In this document: one piece after another, positions 12,170 through 27,100 of the stretch | How the letters are laid out: each line of letters begins with the position of its first letter | How positions within the stretch are numbered: the stretch's first letter is position 1 | From: Echinarachnius parma | Lineage: Eukaryota > Echinodermata > Echinoidea > Clypeasteroida > Echinarachniidae | Length of the DNA: 64,000 nt | Assembly (NCBI GenBank): GCA_037951105.1 | Contig: JBAMJV010003383.1 | Location: forward strand, 1-64,000 | Reading direction: 5' to 3' | Made by a program: the position numbers and the translations under genes | The notes under the pieces: model-generated | Told to the model about the DNA's origin: nothing | Database searches by the model: none | What the model saw: the letters and a program-made list of their open reading frames with translations, nothing else

Positions 12170-15100
12170 TATTATTATTATTATTATTATTATTATCATT
12201 ATAATTATTAGTATTATTATGTTATTTTGCAGGTTTTGGTTACTAAAGCTAAGCCTTACCAAAACTGTACTACCCCATTAATGTTACTGAGTTGATGGTA
12301 TGCAAGACATATTTTTTCGTGAATGTCGGTAAGGGCGTAGCCATGGTAACCACAATTTTGAACCAAAACTATACAAATCTTGTGGATCGAACTACTTCCA
12401 CAGATTTAAAAGCTTTTGATGGAACTTGGTACACTCAATTTTGTTTGTGAGGGTGTCAGTGCAAGACATATTTGTTGTGTCATTCTGATAAGGTGTTGTC
12501 ATGTTAAAGGGATAATTCATTTTTTGTATAGAGGGCGCTACAGAAAATAATTGTGTGTGAGATAATGAAAAACTGAGTGCCAAATGCGGAAGAGCATACA
12601 ATTTTAATGATAGACTAAACTTTATTTGATTTAAATCGGTTCATAAATGGCTGAAATATGCATAAACATACCTGATTGTAATAATGTGGGACGTCTCATA
12701 AATATTCAACCATTTTGAACCACCCGTTACAAATATTTTAAAAATGCTTCCTCTTTTCCAAAATTTACAAAAGACGTTTTTAGAAAGTGGTTGATTATAT
12801 CTCTATCTATTTACTGTTTCAACAAAACATTAAATGCACAAAATTTTATTTAAAATGGCTGAAATCGTGTTTAGAGAGCTCCCTCTCGAGTTTTAACGGC
12901 TGTTTCTTTTAATGATAGCAGGCCTTTTACTTGTAATATATTATTCCTTTTGAGCATGGTGGAGTTATAACTATTAGTTTGTAATGTAATGGTGCAGGTT
13001 TTGCTTACTAAAATTCAGTTTGACCAAAACTGTACTCTCTTTACCAGAACTCAACTATCCCTTTAACCACGATTTCGAAAAAAATAAGGAATTTCGATAT
13101 AGAAACATTGGAGCCAGCTTCTTCCACAGTCTTTGAACAATTTTACCGATATGTGGTACACTTGATGTTCTTGCGGTGAGGATGTGTAAGACATATTTAT
13201 AGCGTTTGCTGGACAAGGTATATCCATGATAACCACAATTTTCACCCACAATAATATGCCACTTTGATATACTAATATTGCGCAGCGTACTACTTCTAAA
13301 GTTATGTACAGATTGAAATGAAACTATGCATAATGTGCAAGACATATTTTTCATGGATGTCAGACAAAGTGTTGACATTGCTAACCACAGTTATACAAAA
13401 TGCCATTTAATAAAAACTAAAATCATGCTCCTTGTATGACATATTTCCCTTCAGCTGATCTCGAACTATGTCCGATTGTATACACATAATATAAAAAAAA
13501 ACATTTGTGCCGATATGCGTATTTGCACTGAAAATGGCGATAGACATTTGTTGCACACGTTTGGTATTACCACTAATTATTATGGTATAATGATGCAATA
13601 ATGGCTATAGTACAATTTGACTTGTCACTGCTAGTGTTGGAAGGGTAAACAATGATTGAATAAACGAACAAAAATATGTCTGACTCACAAACGGACACAC
13701 AGACAAACACATAACATTACGTTATCAAGTCATATTTCGAAGACACATTGTGTGTAAATTCCATATAAACCAAGGACAGCTCAACCAAACTCATACATGT
13801 TTGACATACACACCTTCCACTAGTGATATCATGGGAACGTGGTTTCTTAGTACTTTGCGCCACTAAGAGGCAACTCGCTGGAATACTCCCCAGGATGTAA
13901 ACAAATGTGCACTTTGTGTGCATAAATTAATGCAGTGTATATCCTTTGACCAGAATAATACTTATAGGGTAAAGCGCAATGCAACAGCGCAATATAAATA
14001 ACCGTTGTTATAATGGACACAAATCTTTACCATAAACATAACCAAAATGTCCATCAACTGATATCCTTCTACTTGTCTGAATTCACAGATATCAACGAAT
14101 GTGCTTCATCTCCTTGTATGAACGGAGCGACCTGTACGGACCTTGTGAATGGATACAACTGTACGTGTGCTGCAGGGTATGCAGGAATATATTGCGCGAC
14201 AGGTATGAAAATAACACTACGTCATACAAAAAAACAAATACGTTTGACATGATATTTAGTGTTAAAGGGGTAGTATAGTTTTGGTAAGGCTGAACTTTAG
14301 TAACCAAACCTGGACAGTAACATTATAAACTAATAGTTATAACTCCACCATGCTCGAAAGGTATACAAAATTCCAAACGACTAAGTAAAAAGCCCGTTAT
14401 CATTCAAAAAGAGCCATTAAAACACAAGAGGGCGCTTTTTAAAATGGCATTGGTTTCAACCATTTTTCATACAAAATTATGCATGTGATGTTTTATTGAA
14501 ACAATGATTAAATAGAGAGATCATCAACAACTATTTGAAAAATGCTTTTGACAATTTTTGAAAAAGTGCAAGCATTTTTTTTATTTGTTGAAAAAACCAT
14601 CTAATTATTTGGGCCCCAAATAATTATAAGATCAGATATATTTATTGATATTTCAGCCGTTTCTGGGTCGATTTTGACCAAATAAAGTTTATTCTGTCAT
14701 TAAAATTGCATGTTCTCTCAAATTCGACACTCAGTTTTTCATTACCTCACAAAAAAATTGTGATGAGCAGCGCCCTCTCTACCAAAACTAAACTACCCCT
14801 TTAAAGGGAGAGATCCACTTTTGCAAGCCAAAATTCAAAAGTTGCGAGGTTATTGTCTTATATGAAAGGAAATGTCATTTAATAGCATGCCTGAACAAAT
14901 TAGGGCTTGAAATCTCTTTTTCGTGGAGTTATAGACCTATAACTGAATAAACTGAGGGACGTCGGTTAATTATGTACATACGTATTTTTGGCCGGTGAGT
15001 AAGTTCGTACATATATTTCACGGAGCGCCAGATCGGTATGCATGACCCCTACGTGACCCCCGCTAGCTACTTGAGCCGCGCATAAGTACTAATGTGTGAG

Positions 15101-18100
15101 CGTTTACCAAGCAAAATACCCAAACTTCGCTTAAACTGACTACATGTAATTATATATTCTTTCTTTTTGAGATCTTTTTCCGTGACATACGTTAACAAAT
15201 GTCGGCTTCACAATACCTTTACGAGAATTAGTACTATATTGTTGTAATACTATGCTAAATCAGTTGAACTCCTTTATTGACCGATATATAGTTTAAATGG
15301 AGGGACGCATTCGTTTTTCATTCGTAGAATCCAAATTAGAGGGCTGTTCGCTCTGAGTTTTTTTTTGCGTGTTACATTGATCCCTATCCGTCAACTGAAA
15401 GCTGTTCAGACGTTTTGTAAAAGTGGATCTGTCCCTTTAATACCCTTATTACCAAACTTGGAAATATCAAACGAACGAAAACATGTTTGAATCACAAAAT
15501 TACACACAGAAAAACAGACATTACACTACCTTGTCAAGTGCTATATTTGACGACATATTGTGTTTAAATTCCATCTAAAAACTAGGAATGAATATCCATA
15601 CTTATACACGAATGACCAACAAATCTTGTATTAATGAAATAATGGGAAGGTGGTTTCTTGACACAAGTGCGACCCTTAGAGGCAACTTACTGGAATACTC
15701 CCCAGGGAGTGAACAAATGTGAACTTTGTGTGCAAAAATGATTGTAGTTTGTATTCTTTGACCAGGGTTATAATAATACGGTAAAGCGTAATGACCTTTA
15801 CGGGAATAGCGCTATATAAATATATGTTGTTAGTAGAAAAAACATTAAACAAATTTTAATCAACTGATCTCAGTATACATGCCTGAATTCACAGATATCG
15901 ACGAGTGTGCATCATCTCCCTGTATGAACGGAGCGACCTGTGTGGACCTTGTGAATGGATACAACTGTACCTGTGCTGCAGGATATGCAGGAATACATTG
16001 CGCTACAGGTATATAAATCATATTTTCTTTTCAAATAAAACGTTTTACATGATATTCCTTGTTAATACCTTTTTTTTTTTACTCATAAAGAACCAACACC
16101 CAAACAAATGTCTGACTCACAAACGGTCACACACACAAACACATAACATTACGTTATCAAACAATATTTCGACGACACATTGTGTGTAAATTCCATATAA
16201 AACAAGGAAAGCTCAACCAAACGTATACAAGTCTGACACACACACACATCTTCCACTATTGAGTTCATGGGAACGTGGTTTCTTAGTTCTGTACGCCACT
16301 AAAAGGCAACTCACTGGAATACTCCCCAGGGAGTGAACAAATGTGCACTTTGTGTGCATACATCAATGCAGTGTATATCCTTTGACCAGGGTAATAATTA
16401 TAGGGTAAAGCGCAAATACACTTACAGGAACAGCGCAATATAAATAACCGTTGTTATAATGGACACAAATCTTTGCCATAAACATAACCAAAATGTCCAT
16501 CAACAGATCTCACTCTACTTGTCTGAATTCACAGATATCAACGAATGTGTATCATCTCCCTGTATGAACGGAGCGACCTGTACAGACCTTGTGAATGGAT
16601 ACAACTGTACGTGTGCTGCAGGATATGCAGGAATACATTGCGCTACAGGTATGAAAATAACACTACGTCATACAAAAGAACAAATACGTTTTACATAATA
16701 TTTAGTGTTAATACCCTTATTACCAAACTTGGAAATATCAAACGAACGAAAACATGTCTGAATCACGAAATTACACACATAAAAACAGACATTACACTAC
16801 CTTGTCATGTGATATATTTGACGACAAATTGTGTTTAAATTCCATCTAAAACTAGGAATGAATAACCATACTTATACACGAATGACCCCCAAATATTATA
16901 TTAATGAAATCATGGAAACGTGGTTTCTTGGCACAAGTGCGACCCTTAGAAGCAACTCACTGGAATACTCCCCAGGGAGTGAACAAATGTGAACTTTGTG
17001 TGCAAAAATGATTGTAGTTTGTATTCTTTGATCAGGGTTATAATAATACGGTAAAGCGTAATGACCTTTACGGGAATAGCGCTATATAAATATATGTTGT
17101 TAGTAGAAAAAACATTAAACAAATTTTAATCAACTGATCTCAGTATACATGCCTGAATTCACAGATATCGACGAGTGTGCATCATCTCCCTGTATGAACG
17201 GAGCGACCTGTGTGGACCTTGTGAATGGATACAACTGTACATGTGCTGCAGGATATGCAGGAATACATTGCGCTACGGGTATGGAAATCACATTTCCTTT
17301 TGAATGTAAACATTTGACTTCATATATTGTGTAAGTTCCATAAACAACTTATAAATGACTGACTGACAAACACACATCCACACACATACACAAACTTACA
17401 CGCACTTCCACGCACACGCACACACTTTTACACACATATACACTTGCATGTTCATGCTCACAAATGCACCTTCAATTCGTGATAATCATGTACAATACGT
17501 ATGTACATCTTTTCACACACAAATAACCGAAATGTCCTTGAACCGATCATTTTACTTGTGTCACATCACAGATATCAACGAATGTGTATCATCTCCCTGT
17601 ATAAATGGAGCGACCTGTACGGACCTTGTGAACGGATACAACTGTACGTGTGCTGCAGGATATGCAGGAATACATTGCGTTACAGGTATGGAAATAACAC
17701 TACGTCATACAAAAGAACAAATACGTTTGACATGATATTTAGTGTTAATAGCATTATTACCAAACTTGGAAATATCAAACGAACGAAAACATGTATGAAT
17801 TAAAAAAGGACACACAGAAAAACAGACATTACACTACCCTGTCAAGTGATATATTTTGACGACAAATTGTGTTTAAATTTCATCTAAAACTAGGAATGAA
17901 TAACCATACCTATACACGAATAACCCACAAAACTTCTATTAATGAAATCATGGGAAAAGGGTTTCTAAGCACAAGTGCGACCCTTAGAGGCAACTAACTG
18001 GAATAGTCCCCAGGGAGTGAACAAATGTGCACTTTGTGTGCAGAAATGATTGTAGAGTGTATCCTTTGATCGATCAGGGTGATAATAAAAGGGTAAAGCG

Positions 18101-21100
18101 CAATGACACCTACGGGAATGATCTTGTATGTATAACCGTTGTTATTATGGATTTACATCTTTACCATGAAGATAACTAAAATGTCCATCAACTGATATCC
18201 TTCTACTTGTCTGAATTCACAGATATCAACGAATGTGCTTCATCTCCCTGTATGAACGGAGCGACTTGTACGGACCTTGTGAACGGATACAACTGTACGT
18301 GTGCTGCAGGATATGCAGGAATACATTGCGCTACAGGTATGGAAATAACACTACGTCATACAAAAGAACAAATACGTTTGACATGATATTTAGTGTTAAT
18401 ACCATTATTACCAAACTTGGAAATATCAAACGAACGGAAACATGTCTGAATCACAAAAGGACACACAGAAAAACAGACATTACACTACCTTGTCATGTGA
18501 TATATATTTGACGACATATTGTGTTTAAATTCCATCTAAAACTAGGAATGAATAACCATACTTATACACGAATGACCCCCAAATATTATATTAATGAAAT
18601 CATGGAAACGTGGTTTCTTGGCACAAGTGCGACCCTTAGAAGCAACTCACTGGAATACTCCCCAGGGAGTGAACAAATGTGAACTTTGTGTGCAAAAATG
18701 ATTGTAGTTTGTATTCTTTGATCAGGGTTATAATAATACGGTAAAGCGTAATGACCTTTACGGGAATAGCGCTATATAAATATATGTTGTTAGTAGAAAA
18801 AACATTAAACAAATTTTAATCAACTGATCTCAGTATACATGCCTGAATTCACAGATATCGACGAGTGTGCATCATCTCCCTGTATGAACGGAGCGACCTG
18901 TGTGGACCTTGTGAATGGATACAACTGTACCTGTGCTGCAGGATATGCAGGAATACATTGCGCTACAGGTATATAAATCATATTTTCTTTTAAAATAAAA
19001 CGTTTTACATGATATTCCTTGTTAATACCTTTTTTTTTTACTCATAAAGAACCAACACCCAAACAAATGTCTGACTCACAAACGGTCACACACACAAACA
19101 CATAACGTTACGTTATCAAACAATATTTCGACGACACATTGTGTGTAAATTCCATATAAAACAAGGAAAGCTCAACCAAACGTATAGAAGTCTGACACAC
19201 ACACACATCTTCCACTATTGAGTTCATGGGAACGTGGTTTCTTAGTTCTGTACGCCACTAAAAGGCAACTCACTGGAATACTCCCCAGGGAGTGAACAAA
19301 TGTGCACTTTGTGTGCATACATCAATGCAGTGTATATCCTTTGACCAGGGTAATAATTATAGGGTAAAGCGCAAATACACTTACAGGAACAGCGCAATAT
19401 AAATAACCGTTGTTATAATGGACACAAATCTTTGCCATAAACATAACCAAAATGTCCATCAACAGATCTCACTCTACTTGTCTGAATTCACAGATATCAA
19501 CGAATGTGTATCATCTCCCTGTATGAACGGAGCGACCTGTACAGACCTTGTTAATGGATACAACTGTACGTGTGCTGCAGGATATGCAGGAATACATTGC
19601 GCTACAGGTATGAAAATAACACTACGTCATACAAAAGAACAAATACGTTTTACATAATATTTAGTGTTAATACCCTTATTACCAAACTTGGAAATATCAA
19701 ACGAACGAAAACATGTCTGAATCACGAAATTACACACATAAAAACAGACATTACACTACCTTGTCAAGTGATATATTTGACGACATATTGTGTTTAAATT
19801 CCATCTAAAAACTAGGAATGAATAACCATACTTATACACGAATGACCCACAAATCTTTTATTAATGAAGTAATGGGAACGTGGTTTCTTGACACAAGTGC
19901 GACCCTTAGAGGCAACTCACTGGAATACTCCCCAGGGAGTGAACAAATGTGAACTTTGTGTGCAAAAATGATTGTAGTTTGTATTCTTTGATCAGGGTTA
20001 TAATAATACGGTAAAGCGTAATGACCTTTACGGGAATAGCGCTATATAAATATATGTTGTTAGTAGAAAAAACATTAAACAAATTGTGATCAACTGATCT
20101 CAGTATACATGCCTGAATTCACAGATATCGACGAGTGTGCATCATCTCCCTGTATGAACGGAGCGACCTGTGTGGACCTTGTGAATGGATACAACTGTAC
20201 CTGTGCTGCAGGATATGCAGGAATACATTGCGCTACAGGTATATAAATCATATTTTCTTTTAAAATAAAACGTTTTACATGATATTCCTTGTTAATACCT
20301 TTTTTTTTTACTCATAAAGAACCAACACCCAAACAAATGTCTGACTCACAAACGGTCACACACACAAACACATAACATTACGTTATCAAACAATATTTCG
20401 ACGACACATTGTGTGTAAATTCCATATAAAACAAGGAAAGCTCAACCAAACGTATACAAGTCTGACACACACACACATCTTCCACTATTGAGTTCATGGG
20501 AACGTGGTTTCTTAGTTCTGTACGCCACTAAAAGGCAACTCACTGGAATACTCCCCAGGGAGTGAACAAATGTGCACTTTGTGTGCATACATCAATGCAG
20601 TGTATATCCTTTGACCAGGGTAATAATTATAGGGTAAAGCGCAAATACACTTACAGGAACAGCGCAATATAAATAACCGTTGTTATAATGGACACAAATC
20701 TTTGCCATAAACATAACCAAAATGTCCATCAACAGATCTCACTCTACTTGTCTGAATTCACAGATATCAACGAATGTGTATCATCTCCCTGTATGAACGG
20801 AGCGACCTGTACAGACCTTGTGAATGGATACAACTGTACGTGTGCTGCAGGATATGCAGGAATACATTGCGCTACAGGTATGAAAATAACACTACGTCAT
20901 ACAAAAGAACAAATACGTTTTACATAATATTTAGTGTTAATACCCTTATTACCAAACTTGGAAATATCAAACGAACGAAAACATGTCTGAATCACGAAAT
21001 TACACACATAAAAACAGACATTACACTACCTTGTCAAGTGATATATTTGACGACATATTGTGTTTAAATTCCATCTAAAAACTAGGAATGAATAACCATA

Positions 21101-24100
21101 CTTATACACGAATGACCCACAAATCTTTTATTAATGAAGTAATGGGAACGTGGTTTCTTGACACAAGTGCGACCCTTAGAGGCAACTTACTGGAATACTC
21201 CCCAGGGAGTGAACAAATGTGAACTTTGTGTGCAAAAATGATTGTAGTTTGTATTCTTTGACCAGGGTTATAATAATACGGTAAAGCGTAATGACCTTTA
21301 CGGGAATAGCGCTATATAAATATATGTTGTTAGTAGAAAAAACATTAAACAAATTTTAATCAACTGATCTCAGTATACCTGCCTGAATTCACAGATATCG
21401 ACGAGTGTGCATCATCTCCCTGTATGAACGGAGCGACCTGTGTGGACCTTGTGAATGGATACAACTGTACCTGTGCTGCAGGATATGCAGGAATACATTG
21501 CGCTACAGGTATATAAATCATATTTTCTTTTAAAATAAAACGTTTTACATGATATTCCTTGTTAATACCTTTTTTTTTTACTCATAAAGAACCAACACCC
21601 AAACAAATGTCTGACTCACAAACGGTCACACACACAAACACATAACATTACGTTATCAAACAATATTTCGATGACACATTGTGTGTAAATTCCATATAAA
21701 ACAAGGAAAGCTCAACCAAACTTATACAAGTCTGACACACACACACATCTTCCACTATTGAGTTCATGGGAACGTGGTTTCTTAGTTCTTTACGCCACTA
21801 AGAGGCAACTCATTGGAATACTCCCCAGGGAGTGAGCAGATGTCCACTTTGTATGGCAAAAAGATTGTAGAGTGTATCCTTTGATCAGGGTGATAATAAA
21901 AGGGTAAAGCGCAATGACACCTACGGGAATGATCTTGTATGTATAACCGTTGTTATTATGGATTTACATCTTTACCATATCCTTCTACTTGTCTGAATTC
22001 ACAGATATCAACGAATGTGCTTCATCTCCCTGTATGAACGGAGCGACTTGTACGGACCTTGTGAATGGATACAACTGTTCATGTGCTGCAGGATATGCAG
22101 GAATACATTGCGCTACGGGTATGTAAATCACATTTCCTTTTAAATGTAAACATTTGACTTCATATCGTGTGTAAGTTCCAGAAACAACTTATAAATGACT
22201 GACTTACACGCACTTCCACGCACACGCACACACTTTTACACACATATACACTTGCATGTTCATGCTCACAAATGCACCTTCAATTCGTGATATCATGTAC
22301 AATACGTATGTACATCTTTTCACACAAATAACCGAAATGTCCTTGAACCGATCATTTTACTTGTGTCACATCACAGATATCGACGAGTGTGCATCATCTC
22401 CCTGTATAAATGGAGCGACCTGTGTGGACCTTGTGAATGGATACAACTGCACGTGTGCTGCAGGATATGCAGGAATACATTGCGCTACAGGTATGACATT
22501 ATCACTACGTCATACAAAATAACAAATACGTTTGGCATGATATTTAGTGTAAAAACAATTAATACAAAACTTGGATATATCAAACGAACACAAACATGTC
22601 TGATTCACAAACAGACACACACCAAAACATACATTACACTACCTTTTCAAGTAAAATATTGTGTTTAAATTCCAAATGAATATAGGAAGAAATAACCATA
22701 CCTATGCATGACTGAACCACATACCTCATAATAGTGATATCCTGTGAACGTGGTTTTTTAGCACTGTGCGCCCCTGGGAAGCAAGTCACAAGAATACTCC
22801 CCAGGGAGTGAACAAATGTGCACTTTGTGTGGAGACAATATTGTATTGTGTATCCTTTGACCAGGAAAATAATAATGGGGTGAAGCGCAATGACCCTTAC
22901 GGGAATAGCGTTATATATGTTGTCATCAGACAAAACATACCCAAAATGTGTAAACTGGAGAAGATCAGACGCATAAACACATGACTGACTAACAAACACA
23001 CATCCACAATCCATTGTCGGAAATTGACATTTGCCCGACATCACAAAATGATGTTGGGACAATGTTGGGCTGGCGGACATTTTAACGTCGGGCCGACGTC
23101 AGAACTTGATGTTCTCTCAACGTCAGGAATCGATGTTGGGCCTACGTTAGAACTGACATTGGGCCATTGTCAATAATTGATGTTGGGCCGAAATCGCTAA
23201 ATGACGTTGGGCCAGCATTAAAAAAAGACATCGAGCTGATGTTGGGCTGGCGGACATGTTCACGTCTCGGTGACGTCGCATGTCGCATGTTGGCCCAACG
23301 TCCCCTTACAACGAATACAATACGTATGTACATCTTTTCACACACAAATAACCGAAATGTCCTTGAACCGATCATTTTACTTGTGTCACATCACAGATAT
23401 CAACGAATGTGTATCATCTCCCTGTATAAATGGAGCGACCTGTACGGACCTTGTGAACGGATACAACTGTACGTGTGCTGCAGGATATGCAGGAATACAT
23501 TGCGCTACAGGTATGGAAATAACACTACGTCATACAAAAGAACAAATACGTTTGACATGATATTTAGTGTTAATAGCATTATTACCAAACTTGGAAATAT
23601 CAAACGAACGAAAACATGTATGAATTAAAAAAGGACACACAGAAAAACAGACATTACACTACCCTGTCAAGTGATATATTTTGACGACACATTGTGTTTA
23701 AATTTCATCTAAAACTAGGAATGAATAACCATACCTATACACGAATAACCCACAAAACTTCTATTAATGAAATCATGGGAAAAGGGTTTCTAAGCACAAG
23801 TGCGACCCTTAGAGGCAACTAACTGGAATAGTCCCCAGGGAGTGAACAAATGTGCACTTTGTGTGCAGAAATGATTGTAGAGTGTATCCTTTGATCGATC
23901 AGGGTGATAATAAAAGGGTAAAGCGCAATGACACCTACGGGAATGATCTTGTATGTATAACCGTTGTTATTATGGATTTACATCTTTACCATGAAGATAA
24001 CTAAAATGTCCATCAACTGATATCCTTCTACTTGTCTGAATTCACAGATATCAACGAATGTGCTTCATCTCCCTGTATGAACGGAGCGACTTGTACGGAC

Positions 24101-27100
24101 CTTGTGAACGGATACAACTGTACGTGTGCTGCAGGATATGCAGGAATACATTGCGCTACAGGTATGGAAATAACACTACGTCATACAAAAGAACAAATAC
24201 GTTTGACATGATATTTAGTGTTAATACCATTATTACCAAACTTGGAAATATCAAACGAACGGAAACATGTCTGAATCACAAAAGGACACACAGAAAAACA
24301 AACATTACACTACCTTGTCATGTGATATATTTGACGACATATTGTGTTTAAATTCCATCTAAAACTAGGAATGAATAACCATACTTATACACGAATGACC
24401 CCCAAATATTATATTAATGAAATCATGGAAACGTGGTTTCTTGGCACAAGTGCGACCCTTAGAAGCAACTCACTGGAATACTCCCCAGGGAGTGAACAAA
24501 TGTGAACTTTGTGTGCAAAAATGATTGTAGTTTGTATTCTTTGATCAGGGTTATAATAATACAGTAAAGCGTAATGACCTTTACGGGAATAGCGCTATAT
24601 AAATATATGTTGTTAGTAGAAAAAACATTAAACAAATTGTGATCAACTGATCTCAGTATACATGCCTGAATTCACAGATATCGACGAGTGTGCATCATCT
24701 CCCTGTATGAACGGAGCGACCTGTGTGGACCTTGTGAATGGATACAACTGTACCTGTGCTGCAGGATATGCAGGAATACATTGCGCTACAGGTATATAAA
24801 TCATATTTTCTTTTAAAATAAAACGTTTTACATGATATTCCTTGTTAATACCTTTTTTTTTTACTCATAAAGAACCAACACCCAAACAAATGTCTGACTC
24901 ACAAACGGTCACACACACAAACACATAACATTACGTTATCAAACAATATTTCGATGACACATTGTGTGTAAATTCCATATAAAACAAGGAAAGCTCAACC
25001 AAACTTATACAAGTCTGACACACACACACATCTTCCACTATTGAGTTCATGGGAACGTGGTTTCTTAGTTCTTTACGCCACTAAGAGGCAACTCATTGGA
25101 ATACTCCCCAGGGAGTGAGCAGATGTCCACTTTGTATGGCAAAAAGATTGTAGAGTGTATCCTTTGATCAGGGTGATAATAAAAGGGTAAAGCGCAATGA
25201 CACCTACGGGAATGATCTTGTATGTATAACCGTTGTTATTATGGATTTACATCTTTACCATATCCTTCTACTTGTCTGAATTCACAGATATCAACGAATG
25301 TGCTTCATCTCCCTGTATGAACGGAGCGACTTGTACGGACCTTGTGAATGGATACAACTGTTCATGTGCTGCAGGATATGCAGGAATACATTGCGCTACG
25401 GGTATGTAAATCACATTTCCTTTTAAATGTAAACATTTGACTTCATATCGTGTGTAAGTTCCAGAAACAACTTATAAATGACTGACTGACAAACACACAT
25501 CCACACACATACACAAACTTACACGCACTTCCACGCACACGCACACACTTTTACACACATATACACTTGCATGTTCATGCTCACAAATGCACCTTCAATT
25601 CGTGATATCATGTACAATACGTATGTACATCTTTTCACACAAATAACCGAAATGTCCTTGAACCGATCATTTTACTTGTGTCACATCACAGATATCGACG
25701 AGTGTGCATCATCTCCCTGTATAAATGGAGCGACCTGTGTGGACCTTGTGAATGGATACAACTGTACGTGTGCTGCAGGATATGCAGGAATACATTGCGC
25801 TACAGGTATGACATTATCACTACGTCATACAAAATAACAAATACGTTTGGCATGATATTTAGTGTAAAAACAATTAATACAAAACTTGGATATATCAAAC
25901 GAACACAAACATGTCTGATTCACAAACAGACACACACCAAAACATACATTACACTACCTTTTCAAGTAAAATATTGTGTTTAAATTCCAAATGAATATAG
26001 GAAGGAATAACCATACCTATGCATGACTGAACCACATACCTCATAATAGTGATATCCTGTGAACGTGGTTTTTTAGCACTGTGCGCCCCTGGGAAGCAAG
26101 TCACAAGAATACTCCCCAGGGAGTGAACAAATGTGCACTTTGTGTGGAGACAATATTGTATTGTGTATCCTTTGACCAGGAAAATAATAATGGGGTGAAG
26201 CGCAATGACCCTTACGGGAATAGCGTTATATATGTTGTCATCAGACAAAACATACCCAAAATGTAAATCAACTGATTTCAGTATACATGCCTGAATTCAC
26301 AGATATCGAAGAATGTGTAAGTTCCATGTAAACTGGAGAAGATCAGACGCATAAACACATGACTGACTAACAAACACACATCCACAAACATACACACACC
26401 TACACGCAAACGCACATACACGCGCACGCATAAATAAACGTTCAGTTTGTGATAGCATGTACGTATTTACATCATTTCCTACACAACTAACCAAAACGCC
26501 AACAACTTATCTCACTCTGCTTGTTTGAATTCACAGATATCAGCGAATGTGCATCAACTCCGTGTCAGAATGGAGCGACCTGTATGGACTTTGTAAATGG
26601 ATACAACTGTACGTGTGCTGCAGGATATGCAGGAATACATTGTGCTACTGGTTTGGAAATCACCTTTCCTTGAAATAAAACATTTCACTTTATATTGTGT
26701 GTAATTTATAATATGCACAACTGGAAAAGATAAATACACTTACACATGACTGACTCACAAACACACATCAAAACACATACATACACTTACACACAGTTAC
26801 ACGCACACACATATGAAGAGCTTTCAACCAAAATGCGCTAAATCCACCTTTTCAACTTCCGAGGAAAACAGTTTTCTTTATCCCACTTTGTACACATGTC
26901 TATGGGAATATGCTAATTTAACTTTCTATATTTTGATTTTGAGTGAGTTATTTGTCGTATGTGGAATGTGGATTTCTAGATAGATTCTTAGATCATACAT
27001 ATATTTTCATGGAAAGTGCATTAAGCGCCTTTTGGAAGTGAGCTCTTCATATATTACTGGCTTGCACAAATACACCTTTAATTCGTGATAGTATGTATAA

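Noticed and set aside
11924..12262. Poly-isoleucine open frame on the minus strand
   Set aside because: It is a translation of the ATT/AAT microsatellite.
23167..23628. 153-codon frame running through the gacgttgggcc repeat into EGF exon 15
   Set aside because: It reads the EGF exon in the wrong frame and ignores the splice sites.
15905..26000. Repeated ~95-100-codon frames beginning [11 protein letters not shown] or similar
   Set aside because: These are the second reading frame of the duplicated EGF exons; duplication makes the shadow recur and look conserved.
13700..26300. Regular repeats with ~520-bp spacers, array-like at first glance
   Set aside because: The repeat is a 114-nt coding EGF exon with splice sites, so it is not a CRISPR or satellite array.
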